Shown: piece by piece, positions 1 through 8,663 of the stretch | How positions within the stretch are numbered: the stretch's first letter is position 1 | Layout: each line of letters opens with the position of its first letter | Origin: Salinimicrobium catena | GTDB taxonomy: Bacteria > Bacteroidota > Bacteroidia > Flavobacteriales > Flavobacteriaceae | Direction of reading: 5' to 3' | DNA: 64,000 bases | Assembly: GCF_900102915.1 (NCBI RefSeq) | Contig: NZ_FNGG01000001.1 | Span: 496,001 to 560,000, forward strand | Notes under the pieces: generated by a model | Seen by the model: only the letters and a program-made list of their open reading frames with translations | What the model was told of the DNA's origin: nothing | The model's database searches: none | Program-made: the position numbers and the translations under genes

Positions 1-119
1 GGATCAAACTTTCTGCTCAAACCTATCTTACCAAATTTTACGAGAGCCATGGCTTCAAACAAATAGGCGAAGGTTACCTGGAAGATGGTATCCCTCACAT
101 AGCCATGTTGAAGGAATAA
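1..119 (+). CDS. GNAT family N-acetyltransferase, ElaA type (3' end only)
   Basis: The reading frame is open from base 3 and ends at TAA 117-119, leaving the last 38 residues of a protein that begins left of the window. The visible tail has the pattern L-x-K-F-Y-E-S-x-G-F followed by G-E-x-Y-L-E-D-G-I-P-H-I-x-M, the typical C-terminus of ElaA-like GNAT acyltransferases, where the FYxxxGF segment helps close the acetyl-CoA site. The substrate is unknown. The stop is directly adjacent to the end of the convergent protease gene, with no intergenic base. Confidence 0.7.
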   Translation, partial: IKLSAQTYLTKFYESHGFKQIGEGYLEDGIPHIAMLKE

Positions 120-1754
120 TTACTGGAGTATCTTATTGTATTCTGCCGGGTCGTTTAATACTGTACGTGCTTTTCTTATCTCCGGATTGTTTTCTACATA
201 ATATTTATACAAACCTTCTTTGTAAAAATACCTTTTAATGATCTCATCAGATAACAGACTGATGATCTCCTCTTTTTTATCTTCTATGGCCTGTTGCTTT
301 GAAGTTTGAATCGTTTTTTCGATCTCTTTGTAATCCTGTGCAATTTCGTCATCAAAGCCTTCAAGCGCTGCCGCTTTTTTGAGTTCGGAAAGTTGTTTTT
401 CCGTAAAGGTCTGGTAATCGAAATCTGTTGAAGCCAGGAACTTTTTGAAATCATTGAAATCTGTCTGGCTTAGATCAAGCGCTTCGGGAGAGGAAAGATC
501 ATGTGAATAGTAGTAGTCTGTCGCATAGTCAAAGATTGAATTCTGCTGCAGGATCGCATTGGTGATACTGCTGTATTCCGAAGTTTCCAGTTTGATATCA
601 GGAGAAATACCTCCTCCGTCATACACTTTTCGACCATTTCGGGTCTTGAATTCGTTATAATCTTCCTGACTGAACCTTATGGCGTTCCCTTCCTCGTCGC
701 GGTTCTGATAATCCAGTGCCTGTATGCACCTGCCGCTTGGAGTGTAATAGCGTGAAATGGTCACTTTTAATTGGGTGCCGTAGGTAAGGTCTTTAGGCCG
801 CTGTACCAGGCCTTTTCCAAAACTCCTGGCTCCTATGACTACGGCACGGTCAAGATCCTGCAGGGCACCCGCCACGATCTCGCTGGCAGAGGCGCTTCTG
901 CCGTTAATGAGCACAGCTAGCGGAATTTCGCTGTCAATTGCTTTTCGGGTTGTGAAAAAGGTCTGGTTGTATTTTTCTACAGCCGATTTTGTACTGGTGA
1001 TCAACTCTCCTTCAGGAATGAAAATATTGGCCACATTAATAGCTTCGGAAAGCAGCCCGCCGGGATTGCCCCTAAGGTCAAGAATGATCTTCTCGGCTCC
1101 CTGTTCCTTCAGCTCCCTGAATGCCTGTACAGTTTCTGCTGAAGCATTGCGGTTAAATTGAGAAAGCACGATGTATCCGGTATTGTCCCCTATCAGTTTA
1201 TAAAATGGAACGGCTTTGATCTCAATAGCGCCCCTTGTAAGTACGGTCTTTTTAATCTCTCCCTGGCGGTTGTAGGTGAGTTCCACCCTACTATTTGGCG
1301 CCCCTTTCAGCAGCTCTCCTGCATCTTCGGTAAAATCAGCTACTGTTACGTCCCCTATCTTTATGATCTCATCTCCTGCTTTTAAACCGGCTTTATCTGC
1401 AGGATAATCTTGGTAGGGTTCGATAATGGTGATCTTGTTGTTCCTTATTCCCACTGTAGCTCCTATGCCTGTGTATTCCCCGGCGTTGTTGATCCTGGCC
1501 GCCTGCACTTCCTGCTCGTTCCAGTAATGCGTGTAAGGATCAAGATCTTCAAGCATCGCATTGATGGCGGTATCCATCAGTTCTGCCGGATTTGTTTCAT
1601 CAACATAGTTAAGGTTGAGTTCCTTGAACAGGGTGGTGAAGATCTCCAGCTGTTTGGCGATCTCGAAGAAATCAGCTTTAAAACTTATGGTACTAAAGAA
1701 AAGCACCAGCACAGTGGCCACTACTCCTAATCGTCTGGTATGGTTCCGGTTCAT
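120..1754 (-). CDS. S41 family C-terminal processing peptidase with PDZ domain
   Basis: A 544-residue protein with an N-terminal hydrophobic segment (about residues 9-27) that exports or anchors it to the periplasmic side. A PDZ domain follows (about 90-165), then an S41 protease domain. The catalytic serine lies in the SASASE motif (about 289) and the general-base lysine in GKGLVQ (about 314). Family members (Prc/CtpA) cleave C-terminal tails of envelope proteins after PDZ recognition. The C-terminal 150 residues are charged and probably helical. Its ATG is one base after the rnpA stop, so the two are probably co-transcribed and translationally coupled. The exact substrate cannot be inferred. 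Confidence 0.93.
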   Translation of the reverse strand: MNRNHTRRLGVVATVLVLFFSTISFKADFFEIAKQLEIFTTLFKELNLNYVDETNPAELMDTAINAMLEDLDPYTHYWNEQEVQAARINNAGEYTGIGATVGIRNNKITIIEPYQDYPADKAGLKAGDEIIKIGDVTVADFTEDAGELLKGAPNSRVELTYNRQGEIKKTVLTRGAIEIKAVPFYKLIGDNTGYIVLSQFNRNASAETVQAFRELKEQGAEKIILDLRGNPGGLLSEAINVANIFIPEGELITSTKSAVEKYNQTFFTTRKAIDSEIPLAVLINGRSASASEIVAGALQDLDRAVVIGARSFGKGLVQRPKDLTYGTQLKVTISRYYTPSGRCIQALDYQNRDEEGNAIRFSQEDYNEFKTRNGRKVYDGGGISPDIKLETSEYSSITNAILQQNSIFDYATDYYYSHDLSSPEALDLSQTDFNDFKKFLASTDFDYQTFTEKQLSELKKAAALEGFDDEIAQDYKEIEKTIQTSKQQAIEDKKEEIISLLSDEIIKRYFYKEGLYKYYVENNPEIRKARTVLNDPAEYNKILQ

Positions 1755-1755
1755 G

Positions 1756-2133
1756 TTATCTTGTTTTTTCTTTCTCTACCAGTCTCTTCAAGAGTTCTTC
1801 GGTTGCCGAAAAAACCTGTTGGTAAGTGGCTTTTTCCCTGCCGGTATATATGAGCATGAAAGCGTAGCGAGAATCTAACTGGCTACTAACAAGATACTTA
1901 TTTTTTCTGAATGCTTCCCGCATCAGTCTTTTCAATTTGATGCGGTCAACTGCTTTTTTATGATTTTTTTTAGGAACAGACACCCCCGTCTTGTTAAATT
2001 CTGCTTCAGGATCGTTCAATGGAAGATAGATAAGCCTCAAAGGATATTTTTTCACCGACTTTCCTTCAGTGAATAATCGATCGATTAGGACCTTGCTCTT
2101 TAATTTTTCCTTTTTTCCGAAGCTTTCGTTCAT
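1756..2133 (-). CDS. rnpA: Ribonuclease P protein component
   Basis: A 125-residue basic protein of the usual length for the family. It carries the RnpA signature: a VSVPKK strand and the conserved helix R-I-K-L-K-R-L-M-R-E-A-F-R (RNR-type motif, about residues 62-75) that contacts the catalytic RNA. It assists cleavage of 5' leaders from precursor tRNAs. rpmH is not adjacent here; instead the S41 protease follows after one base. A strong terminator of the preceding unit lies just upstream, so rnpA should have its own promoter in about 2134-2185, although no clear -7 box was found. Confidence 0.95.
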   Translation of the reverse strand: MNESFGKKEKLKSKVLIDRLFTEGKSVKKYPLRLIYLPLNDPEAEFNKTGVSVPKKNHKKAVDRIKLKRLMREAFRKNKYLVSSQLDSRYAFMLIYTGREKATYQQVFSATEELLKRLVEKEKTR

Positions 2134-2185
2134 GAGGTAAAATTATTCATTTCTGAAGCTATTTTACGCTTCTAACTAAAAAGAA

Positions 2186-2216
2186 TAAAAAAAGCCCCTT
2201 CTAAGAAGAGGCTTTA
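2186..2216 (-). terminator. Rho-independent terminator of the MBL/S8/M1 unit
   Basis: On the minus strand, arms AAAGCC-CTTCT and GAAG-GGCTTT (2191-2215, one mismatch) form a hairpin followed by a T-run. It lies 19 bases beyond the M1 peptidase stop and separates that unit from rnpA. Confidence 0.8.
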
Positions 2217-2234
2217 AAATGGTATTTTTCAGTC

Positions 2235-4064
2235 CTATTTTTGGTAAACATTGTTTTCCCTGTTGATATCGGCCATCAATTTTGAACTGTCTATTTCAAT
2301 AGAAGATATCTCGCTGAGCGGTTCTTCAAGAGAGAAAGTGTAGGTAGGATAAGCCCAGGCCCAGTCGTCTTTTATAACAACATTCTCTGCATCCTCAAAT
2401 GGCTTTTCCCATCTCATCATTTGCAACGGAATGTATACCTGCTTTGAACTGCCGTTGGTATAATTTACAGTCACTTCAACCGGCATAGGCATTACCCCGA
2501 TGCGTTCCAGGGTTACCTGCGTACCGGTTTCTTCCTCCTGCACGTTCTGCACGGCGTAATCAATGGTATTGGTGGTCTGGGTCCAGTCTCTTAGATACCA
2601 GTCAAGTTCGGCTCCGGAAACTTTCTCGGCTACCCTGATAAAATCGTTTGGAGTAGGATGTTTGAACTTCCAGTCGTTGTAGTAGCGTTTTAAAGTTTTC
2701 TGAAGGTTCTCTTCTCCAATGATGTAACCCAGTTGCGCCAGGAATACTTCTCCTTTGGAATAAGCTGAAGCTCCGTAAGCGGCATTATAGGTATATCTGT
2801 CGGCGTGGGTAGATTGCGGCTGCTCCACTCCCGAAGTAGCCAGGCGCAGATAACTATTATACGCACCTTCATAAGGATTTTCCTTGTTCTGGTTCATCAC
2901 CTCGTTCATGGCCTTGCTTGAAATGTAACTGGTGAAACCTTCATCCATCCATTCATGTATGCTTTCATTGGTAGCCATAAGGTGCTGGAACCAGGCGTGA
3001 GCCATTTCGTGGGCGGTAACGCCAACAAGGCTACCAAAATTTCTTTCTCCGGTGATAAGGGTAAGCATGGCATATTCCATTCCGCCGTCACCACCCTGGA
3101 TAACCGAATACTGAGGCCATGGATAAGGCCCTATATGCTCATTGAAGAACTTCAGCAGTTCCTCGGTCTTTGGCTGCAGGTTCTTCCAGTTTTCCTTGAT
3201 CTCCGGGTTATCTTTGTAAAGGAAATGCAGTACGGTTCCATCGGCAGCGGTGCGCTTGTCATGGATGTATTCAGGATCTGCGGCCCAGGAGAAATCGTGC
3301 ACTTTTTCGGCTATAAAATGCCAGGTGTGCTTATCTCCTTTTTTGTTCTTTACTTTTACGCCTTCATCTTCATAACCGTGACCGATCTCATTGGCATTTT
3401 GAAGTATTCCGCTGGCACCAACAGTATAGGATTTGTCAATGTTGATCTTCACGTCAAAATTACCCCATACGCCATGCCATTCGCGACCTATATAAGGATC
3501 AGCATGCCATCCCTGGAAATCATATTCGGCGAGCTTTGGATACCACTGGGTCATGGAAAGGGCCACACCTTCACTGCTGTTCCTTCCGGAACGACGGATT
3601 TGCTCAGGAACCTGTCCTTCAAATTCCATTTTAAAAGTGGCTTTTTCCCCGGGTAAGATCGGTTTATCCAGCTGTACTTCCAGTACGGTTCCCACTTCTT
3701 CATATTGAAGTTGTTTGCCGTCCCGGCTAAGCGATTTTACCTTTAAATATCCCTGTTGTGCGGGTGAAAGTTTGGAGATTCTGTCTCCTACCCTTCTGTC
3801 AGGATCTGAAATGGTTCTTGACCTCACATCCATTTCACTTCCCGGTTGGAAGGCGTTAAAGAACAGGTGATAAAACACCTGGTTCAAAGTATCGGGAGAA
3901 TTGTTGGTATAGACCAGTTCCTGATCTCCGGTGTATTGAAAGTTCTTTACGTTCATGTCAACGTTCATGCGGTAATCTGCATGTTGTTGCCAGTAAGAGG
4001 TGTTGTTCTGGGCATTTAACCCCAGGCTTGCTAAAACAGCAAATGTTAACAGGATTTTCTTCAT
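2235..4064 (-). CDS. M1 family zinc metallopeptidase (aminopeptidase N-like), secreted
   Basis: 609 residues with a Sec signal peptide (about 1-18). The gluzincin core is complete: a G-G-M-E-Y-A exopeptidase-type motif, the zinc site HEMAH (about 350-354) and the distal glutamate in WMDEGF (about 373). A C-terminal non-catalytic region follows and no sorting domain is evident. Its likely role is removal of N-terminal residues from peptides outside the inner membrane. The start is 5 bases from the stop of the upstream S8 protease, so both should be one transcript ending at the hairpin just downstream. It is shorter than four-domain APN, as is usual for Bacteroidota M1 enzymes. Confidence 0.93.
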   Translation of the reverse strand: MKKILLTFAVLASLGLNAQNNTSYWQQHADYRMNVDMNVKNFQYTGDQELVYTNNSPDTLNQVFYHLFFNAFQPGSEMDVRSRTISDPDRRVGDRISKLSPAQQGYLKVKSLSRDGKQLQYEEVGTVLEVQLDKPILPGEKATFKMEFEGQVPEQIRRSGRNSSEGVALSMTQWYPKLAEYDFQGWHADPYIGREWHGVWGNFDVKINIDKSYTVGASGILQNANEIGHGYEDEGVKVKNKKGDKHTWHFIAEKVHDFSWAADPEYIHDKRTAADGTVLHFLYKDNPEIKENWKNLQPKTEELLKFFNEHIGPYPWPQYSVIQGGDGGMEYAMLTLITGERNFGSLVGVTAHEMAHAWFQHLMATNESIHEWMDEGFTSYISSKAMNEVMNQNKENPYEGAYNSYLRLATSGVEQPQSTHADRYTYNAAYGASAYSKGEVFLAQLGYIIGEENLQKTLKRYYNDWKFKHPTPNDFIRVAEKVSGAELDWYLRDWTQTTNTIDYAVQNVQEEETGTQVTLERIGVMPMPVEVTVNYTNGSSKQVYIPLQMMRWEKPFEDAENVVIKDDWAWAYPTYTFSLEEPLSEISSIEIDSSKLMADINRENNVYQK

Positions 4065-4069
4065 AATTA

Positions 4070-5749
4070 TTATCTAGAAAGTTTATCTGCCAAAATCAAG
4101 GCATTATACATATTGGCCATTTTTCCTGAAGTTGAAAGCTGACCGAAATTTTTAGTGTTTGAAGGATCTCCTCCCAGTACCACTGTGGCACTGGAACTAA
4201 GCCCGCCGTCCATGATCACTTTTTTGACCTGTCTGGCTGAAAGCTTTGGATACAACGAACGGATCACTGCAGCCACTCCTGTTACTGCCGGAGCAGCCAT
4301 GGAAGTTCCCTGCATGAACTCGTATTCATTATTTGGTGTGGTAGACCAGATCTGTGTCCCGGGAGCGAAAACGTCCACGTTAGATGCTCCGTAATTGGAG
4401 AAAGAAGCGATCATGTTAGAACCGTATGTGTAATTAAGCGCACCCACGGTCAATACATTGTTAGCGATCTCCTTCGGATCTTCGGGAGTCTGATCGTTTG
4501 GATAAACCCTTTTCTGATCGAGGTCAAGGCCTTCGTTTCCGGCGGCATTAACGACAAGCACATCGTTCTTTTCAGCATACTGAATGGCATCTATCACCCA
4601 TTCCGGATGGGTGGAAAAATACTTTCCGAAGCTGGTGTTGATGATGCTCGCGCCATTGTCTACGGCATATCTTATGGCAAGGGCGATGTCCTTGTCATAT
4701 TCATCCCCGTCGGGTACTGCGCGAATGGGCATGATCTCCACATTATGGGCCACCCCGTTAATACCTCTGTTGTTGTTCCTTTCCGCAGCAATGATCCCGG
4801 CCACGTGGGTACCGTGTTTGATATCTTCCTTATCTGGAGTAGGTCCGGTCACGTCGTTGTTCCCGTAGTTAGTGTCATTGATATCATTCACATCATCACC
4901 AACAATAGCTCTTCCGTCAAGTTCAAGGTTGAAGTGGGAATCAAGCCTTCCGGAGAAATAATCAATGGCCTCGTTCAGCTGGGCAATGGCATCAGGAATA
5001 TTTCCTTCAACATTGCTCATCACCTGGAACAGGAAACCTTTGTATTGTTTCATTTCTTCCGTTTCAGCTTTCATTGCCTGAAGTTCTTCAAGGGTATAAT
5101 CCTCTTTTCCCAGCTTGGTAGAAACGGCATCATGAGCCATTTTTAGCTGCTGAAGAATGCCTTCATACTGGTTCTTTAGACCAAGAGCTTCGTTGTATTC
5201 TTTTTCATATTCGGCTTTAGCGCTCATGTACAGGTCAAATTCCTCTTTGTTCTCAGGCTTAACTGCCGATGCAGGAATCCCATTATATTTTGGCTTCAGC
5301 TTTTTGTAAATACGCACGTATTCCATGTTCTCTTTTACGGCATCTCCCAGGAAGTTCCATCCGTGAATATCGTCAACATACCCATTGTTGTCATCATCTT
5401 TGTTATTTCCGGGAACTTCATCTTCGTTGGTCCAGATCACCCCGTCAAGGTCTTCGTGTTCAATGTCCACCCCGCTGTCAATAACAGCTACGATCACTTT
5501 CTTGCCTTTTGTATTCTTGATGATCTCGGAATAGGCTTTTTGGACGCTCATTCCGGGAATGGTATCAGAAACCAAATCTGCTCCTCCCCATCCTTTTAAT
5601 TCGGTTTCGGTAAGGTCTGTGACCTTGAGGGGCATGGTATCTATGTTTTCAATGGGTGTAGAAACTACGGCCGGGGCAGAACTGCTGCAGCCTGCTACAG
5701 TTATCGCCAAACCGGCGATAAGCAAGGGTCTGAATGTTGGGATCTTCAT
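4070..5749 (-). CDS. S8 (subtilisin-like) serine protease lipoprotein
   Basis: 559 residues with a lipoprotein signal peptide (lipobox V-A-G-C, Cys about 20). The triad is intact: Asp in AVIDSGVD (about 92), His in HGTHVAG (about 313) and Ser in GTSMAAP (about 481). About 200 residues are inserted between Asp and His. The insertion includes a charged, probably coiled-coil stretch (about 170-265) and a D/N-rich segment N-K-D-D-D-N-N-G-Y that could bind calcium. It is probably surface or periplasmic and supplies peptides to the M1 peptidase encoded 5 bases downstream. The MBL hydrolase gene ends 8 bases upstream. Confidence 0.93.
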   Translation of the reverse strand: MKIPTFRPLLIAGLAITVAGCSSSAPAVVSTPIENIDTMPLKVTDLTETELKGWGGADLVSDTIPGMSVQKAYSEIIKNTKGKKVIVAVIDSGVDIEHEDLDGVIWTNEDEVPGNNKDDDNNGYVDDIHGWNFLGDAVKENMEYVRIYKKLKPKYNGIPASAVKPENKEEFDLYMSAKAEYEKEYNEALGLKNQYEGILQQLKMAHDAVSTKLGKEDYTLEELQAMKAETEEMKQYKGFLFQVMSNVEGNIPDAIAQLNEAIDYFSGRLDSHFNLELDGRAIVGDDVNDINDTNYGNNDVTGPTPDKEDIKHGTHVAGIIAAERNNNRGINGVAHNVEIMPIRAVPDGDEYDKDIALAIRYAVDNGASIINTSFGKYFSTHPEWVIDAIQYAEKNDVLVVNAAGNEGLDLDQKRVYPNDQTPEDPKEIANNVLTVGALNYTYGSNMIASFSNYGASNVDVFAPGTQIWSTTPNNEYEFMQGTSMAAPAVTGVAAVIRSLYPKLSARQVKKVIMDGGLSSSATVVLGGDPSNTKNFGQLSTSGKMANMYNALILADKLSR

Positions 5750-5757
5750 AATTCGAT

Positions 5758-6618
5758 TTAGTTAAAAAGTTCGTTGAAAGTATAAACCTGGTCCAGTCTT
5801 ACTCCTTTTTCGGTGTGTTTGACTGTGATGATCTTGTTGTGAGCATCATGTTCCAGGAACAGGTAAAAGTTTTCATCTGCGGCCTTGTTCAAAAATGCCT
5901 TTTTCTCCGGAAGGGTCAGCAAAGGCCGGGTATCATACCCCATCACGAAAGGTAAGGGTGTATGCCCTGCAGTGGGCAAAAGATCGGCCATGAAAACCAG
6001 TTTTTTCCCTTGGTAATCTATGTGAGGGATCATTTGTTTGTCTGTATGCCCGTCTGCATAGAGAATTCCGAATCCCAGTTCTGAAGTGTCCTGGTAGGCT
6101 TCGCTGGTGCGGTCAATGAAATTCAGTTGACCGCTTTCCTGCATGGGCAGGATGTTCTCCTTCAAAAAAGAGGCTTTTTCACGATCGTTCGGGTTGGTTG
6201 CCCATTCCCAATGTTCCTTGTTGCTCCAGAATTTCGCGTTCTTAAAAGCAGGTTCATAACCCGTTCGGTCTTTGTTCCACTGTATGCTTCCGCCGCAATG
6301 GTCAAAATGCAGATGGGTCATAAAAACATCGGTGATATCATCGCGATGAAATCCGTGTTTTTGAAGGGATTTATCGATATTATCATCTCCCCACCGGTAA
6401 TAATAGCCAAAGAATTTATCACTTTGTTTATCGCCCATCCCGGTATCTATGAGGATAAGCCTGTTTCCGTCTTCGATGAGCAGGCAGGTAGCCGCGATGT
6501 CTATCATGTTATTGGCATCTGCCGGATTGGTCCTGTTCCAAATGCTTTTTGGGACTACGCCAAACATGGCGCCGCCGTCCAATTTAAAATTTCCGGCTTC
6601 AATAGGATATAAGGTCAT
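5758..6618 (-). CDS. MBL-fold metallo-hydrolase
   Basis: 286 residues with no signal peptide. The metallo-beta-lactamase zinc motif H-x-H-x-D-H is seen as THLHFDHCGG (about 102-107). Later metal ligands are plausible in GHT (about 190) and the HDAHNK region near the C-terminus. The overall layout resembles the AHL-lactonase/AttM-like branch, but substrate prediction within this superfamily is unreliable, so lactonase activity is only a possibility. It is the first gene of a leftward unit with the S8 and M1 peptidases (gaps of 8 and 5 bases). Its promoter should lie in 6619-6737. Confidence 0.85.
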   Translation of the reverse strand: MTLYPIEAGNFKLDGGAMFGVVPKSIWNRTNPADANNMIDIAATCLLIEDGNRLILIDTGMGDKQSDKFFGYYYRWGDDNIDKSLQKHGFHRDDITDVFMTHLHFDHCGGSIQWNKDRTGYEPAFKNAKFWSNKEHWEWATNPNDREKASFLKENILPMQESGQLNFIDRTSEAYQDTSELGFGILYADGHTDKQMIPHIDYQGKKLVFMADLLPTAGHTPLPFVMGYDTRPLLTLPEKKAFLNKAADENFYLFLEHDAHNKIITVKHTEKGVRLDQVYTFNELFN

Positions 6619-6737
6619 AAAGATTTTTTCTTCGGAAGTTTATGGATCCGCAAAATACTAAAAGCTCCCTATAATTCTAGGTTGTTTTGGAAAATGAATC
6701 ACTTCAATTAACAAAATTTTTAGCATTTATGTAGAGG

Positions 6738-8522
6738 TCAGTGCAAAAAGAGGACCTTTTCTTCGGGCTGAATTTCGTCGTGATAATGGAAAGGACGCTT
6801 ATGACCTTCAGGATCTATGATCAATACCGGAAGTATTTTTCCCTTTCCTGATTTGTGCTTTTTTACCCAGTTTCGGGTGGTGGTTACTTGTTTAACTTCC
6901 TCTGTGTCTTCACTGTAATCACCAGATTTTATCTTGAAGATCCAGGGGCCGAGTTCTGTCTTACTGGCGAACATGGAGGAAGCTTTGATCCTGTCCAGCA
7001 CCTCCACTCCCGCGCCTTCATCCTGGGGTGCGAAGAGGACAATATTCTTTGGGATGAAGAAAGCGTCGTGAGCCAGTTGGGCTGCCAAAAGATTGATCTC
7101 GTTGTTACCGGTAAGGGCAATGAAAGATCCTTTTTCAAAAGCCCTGGCAGTTTCCATGGTTTCTTCTTTTAAGATATTCCCATGAACGCTTTCAAAACCT
7201 CTTTGACGGGCTTCTTCCACCAGCTCCCGGTTGGAATCCACAAAGGTGATCTCCTCCTGGTCTTTAATGTGGCCGGCAAGGTACAATCCTAGCGGATTTG
7301 CCCCCAGGATCAATATGCCTTTCCTGCTTTCCTGGTGAATGAGTTCGCCCCTCTTGCGCAGCCAATTGGTAGTCCAGGTGAGGAACACCGGCACGCTAAG
7401 AGTGGTGAAAATAGCCATGAACACCAGGATGGAAAATATTTCCGTAGAGATAATTCCCATTTCCAGTCCAATTCCGGCGATGATGATCTCCACCGCCCCC
7501 CGGCCGTTCATTCCGGTTCCTACTGTGACACCTTCCCGCCAACCGTAGCCACTGGGCAGGTAGAAAAGCGCTGTTCCCACTATCTTTCCCACCATTGCTA
7601 CAAGCACTACAGTTATCAGCATTAAAAGGTTGGTTTGAAATACCTCCAGGGTTACATGAAATCCTGCGGATACAAAAAAAATCGGCGCCAAAAATCCGAT
7701 GGAAATGTCATGAAAAATGTCGTTTATTTCCTTTGATATTTGTCGGTTGAAAACTCCGTCCCTGATGAAAAGCCCTGCCATAAAGGCGCCCAAAATACTA
7801 TGCAATCCCGCAAGTTCGGCGAGTTCGCAGAATCCGAAGACAATGATAAGAATAAGAGTGAAATGAAAGGTACGGTTCTTAATGTTGTTCTCGCTAAGTA
7901 ACCTTCCGAGTAAGGGCAAAAGAAAATATCCCGAAAGGGCTGTAAAAGCGAAAAAAAGGATGGCTTTCCCGGCCACCCAAACGAGCCCCAGGGTGTCTAT
8001 GCTGCCAACATCAACAAAGCTCAGCATTCCCGCAAAGATCACCAGGGCAAGAGTATCCGAGATGAGGGCACCTGCCATGAGAACATAGGCGATACGGGTA
8101 TTCAGAAGTTTAAGGTCAACCAGGATCCGGCTTTTTGTTGCGAGAGAAGTGACCCCCACGGCTATGGCGACGAAAAGGGCTGCGAGATCAGTTCCGCCAA
8201 AAAAGATAATGGTATAATAACCCATTCCAAACGGAACGATAAACCCACCTATCGCAGCAAGAAGCCCCGGCCATGAAGCCTTTCCAAGGTCTCTGAAGTT
8301 TATTTCTATCCCAATGTAAACCATGAGAAGGATGATCCCCACCTCGGCCAGGACCGAGATCATTTCTGAGGTCTCTAACAGGCCCAGCAGTGCTGGCCCA
8401 AGGATAATACCTATTACCAGCTCGCCTAAAATGGGGGGATAACCCAGCCTTTTTGCACTAGTTCCGCCTAACCAGGCACCGGCAAGAATGATAAGCAGAC
8501 TTAAGATGTTGAATTCTTCCAT
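6738..8522 (-). CDS. CPA2-type cation:proton antiporter with C-terminal RCK_N domain
   Basis: 594 residues. The first about 390 form a 12-13 helix Na+/H+ exchanger-type membrane domain containing the GYPPILGELVIGIILGP-type motif near the N-terminus. After a short basic linker comes a Rossmann RCK_N/TrkA-N domain (about 400-520) with the dinucleotide-binding pattern GANPLG and an acidic residue after the second strand (FVDSN). KefB/C and other CPA2 exchangers use such domains for nucleotide gating of K+ or Na+ efflux. It is transcribed divergently from the next antiporter across a 141-bp gap. Ion specificity cannot be read from sequence. Confidence 0.9.
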   Translation of the reverse strand: MEEFNILSLLIILAGAWLGGTSAKRLGYPPILGELVIGIILGPALLGLLETSEMISVLAEVGIILLMVYIGIEINFRDLGKASWPGLLAAIGGFIVPFGMGYYTIIFFGGTDLAALFVAIAVGVTSLATKSRILVDLKLLNTRIAYVLMAGALISDTLALVIFAGMLSFVDVGSIDTLGLVWVAGKAILFFAFTALSGYFLLPLLGRLLSENNIKNRTFHFTLILIIVFGFCELAELAGLHSILGAFMAGLFIRDGVFNRQISKEINDIFHDISIGFLAPIFFVSAGFHVTLEVFQTNLLMLITVVLVAMVGKIVGTALFYLPSGYGWREGVTVGTGMNGRGAVEIIIAGIGLEMGIISTEIFSILVFMAIFTTLSVPVFLTWTTNWLRKRGELIHQESRKGILILGANPLGLYLAGHIKDQEEITFVDSNRELVEEARQRGFESVHGNILKEETMETARAFEKGSFIALTGNNEINLLAAQLAHDAFFIPKNIVLFAPQDEGAGVEVLDRIKASSMFASKTELGPWIFKIKSGDYSEDTEEVKQVTTTRNWVKKHKSGKGKILPVLIIDPEGHKRPFHYHDEIQPEEKVLFLH

Positions 8523-8663
8523 GCCGGTAAGGGTTTGAAAAAGCGATTAGAAATGAAATTCTTGCTTGACTTCCTTAAAAATAACAGATTTTTTACAGTA
8601 GAGTAGTTAAAGATTCATTTTCTTTCTTTTTTATTTATCTTGTTTTATAAAAAATTTAGGAAT

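Noticed and set aside
2955-3656. Rightward 233-residue open frame inside the M1 peptidase gene
   Set aside because: The minus-strand frame has full peptidase motifs; this antisense frame has none.
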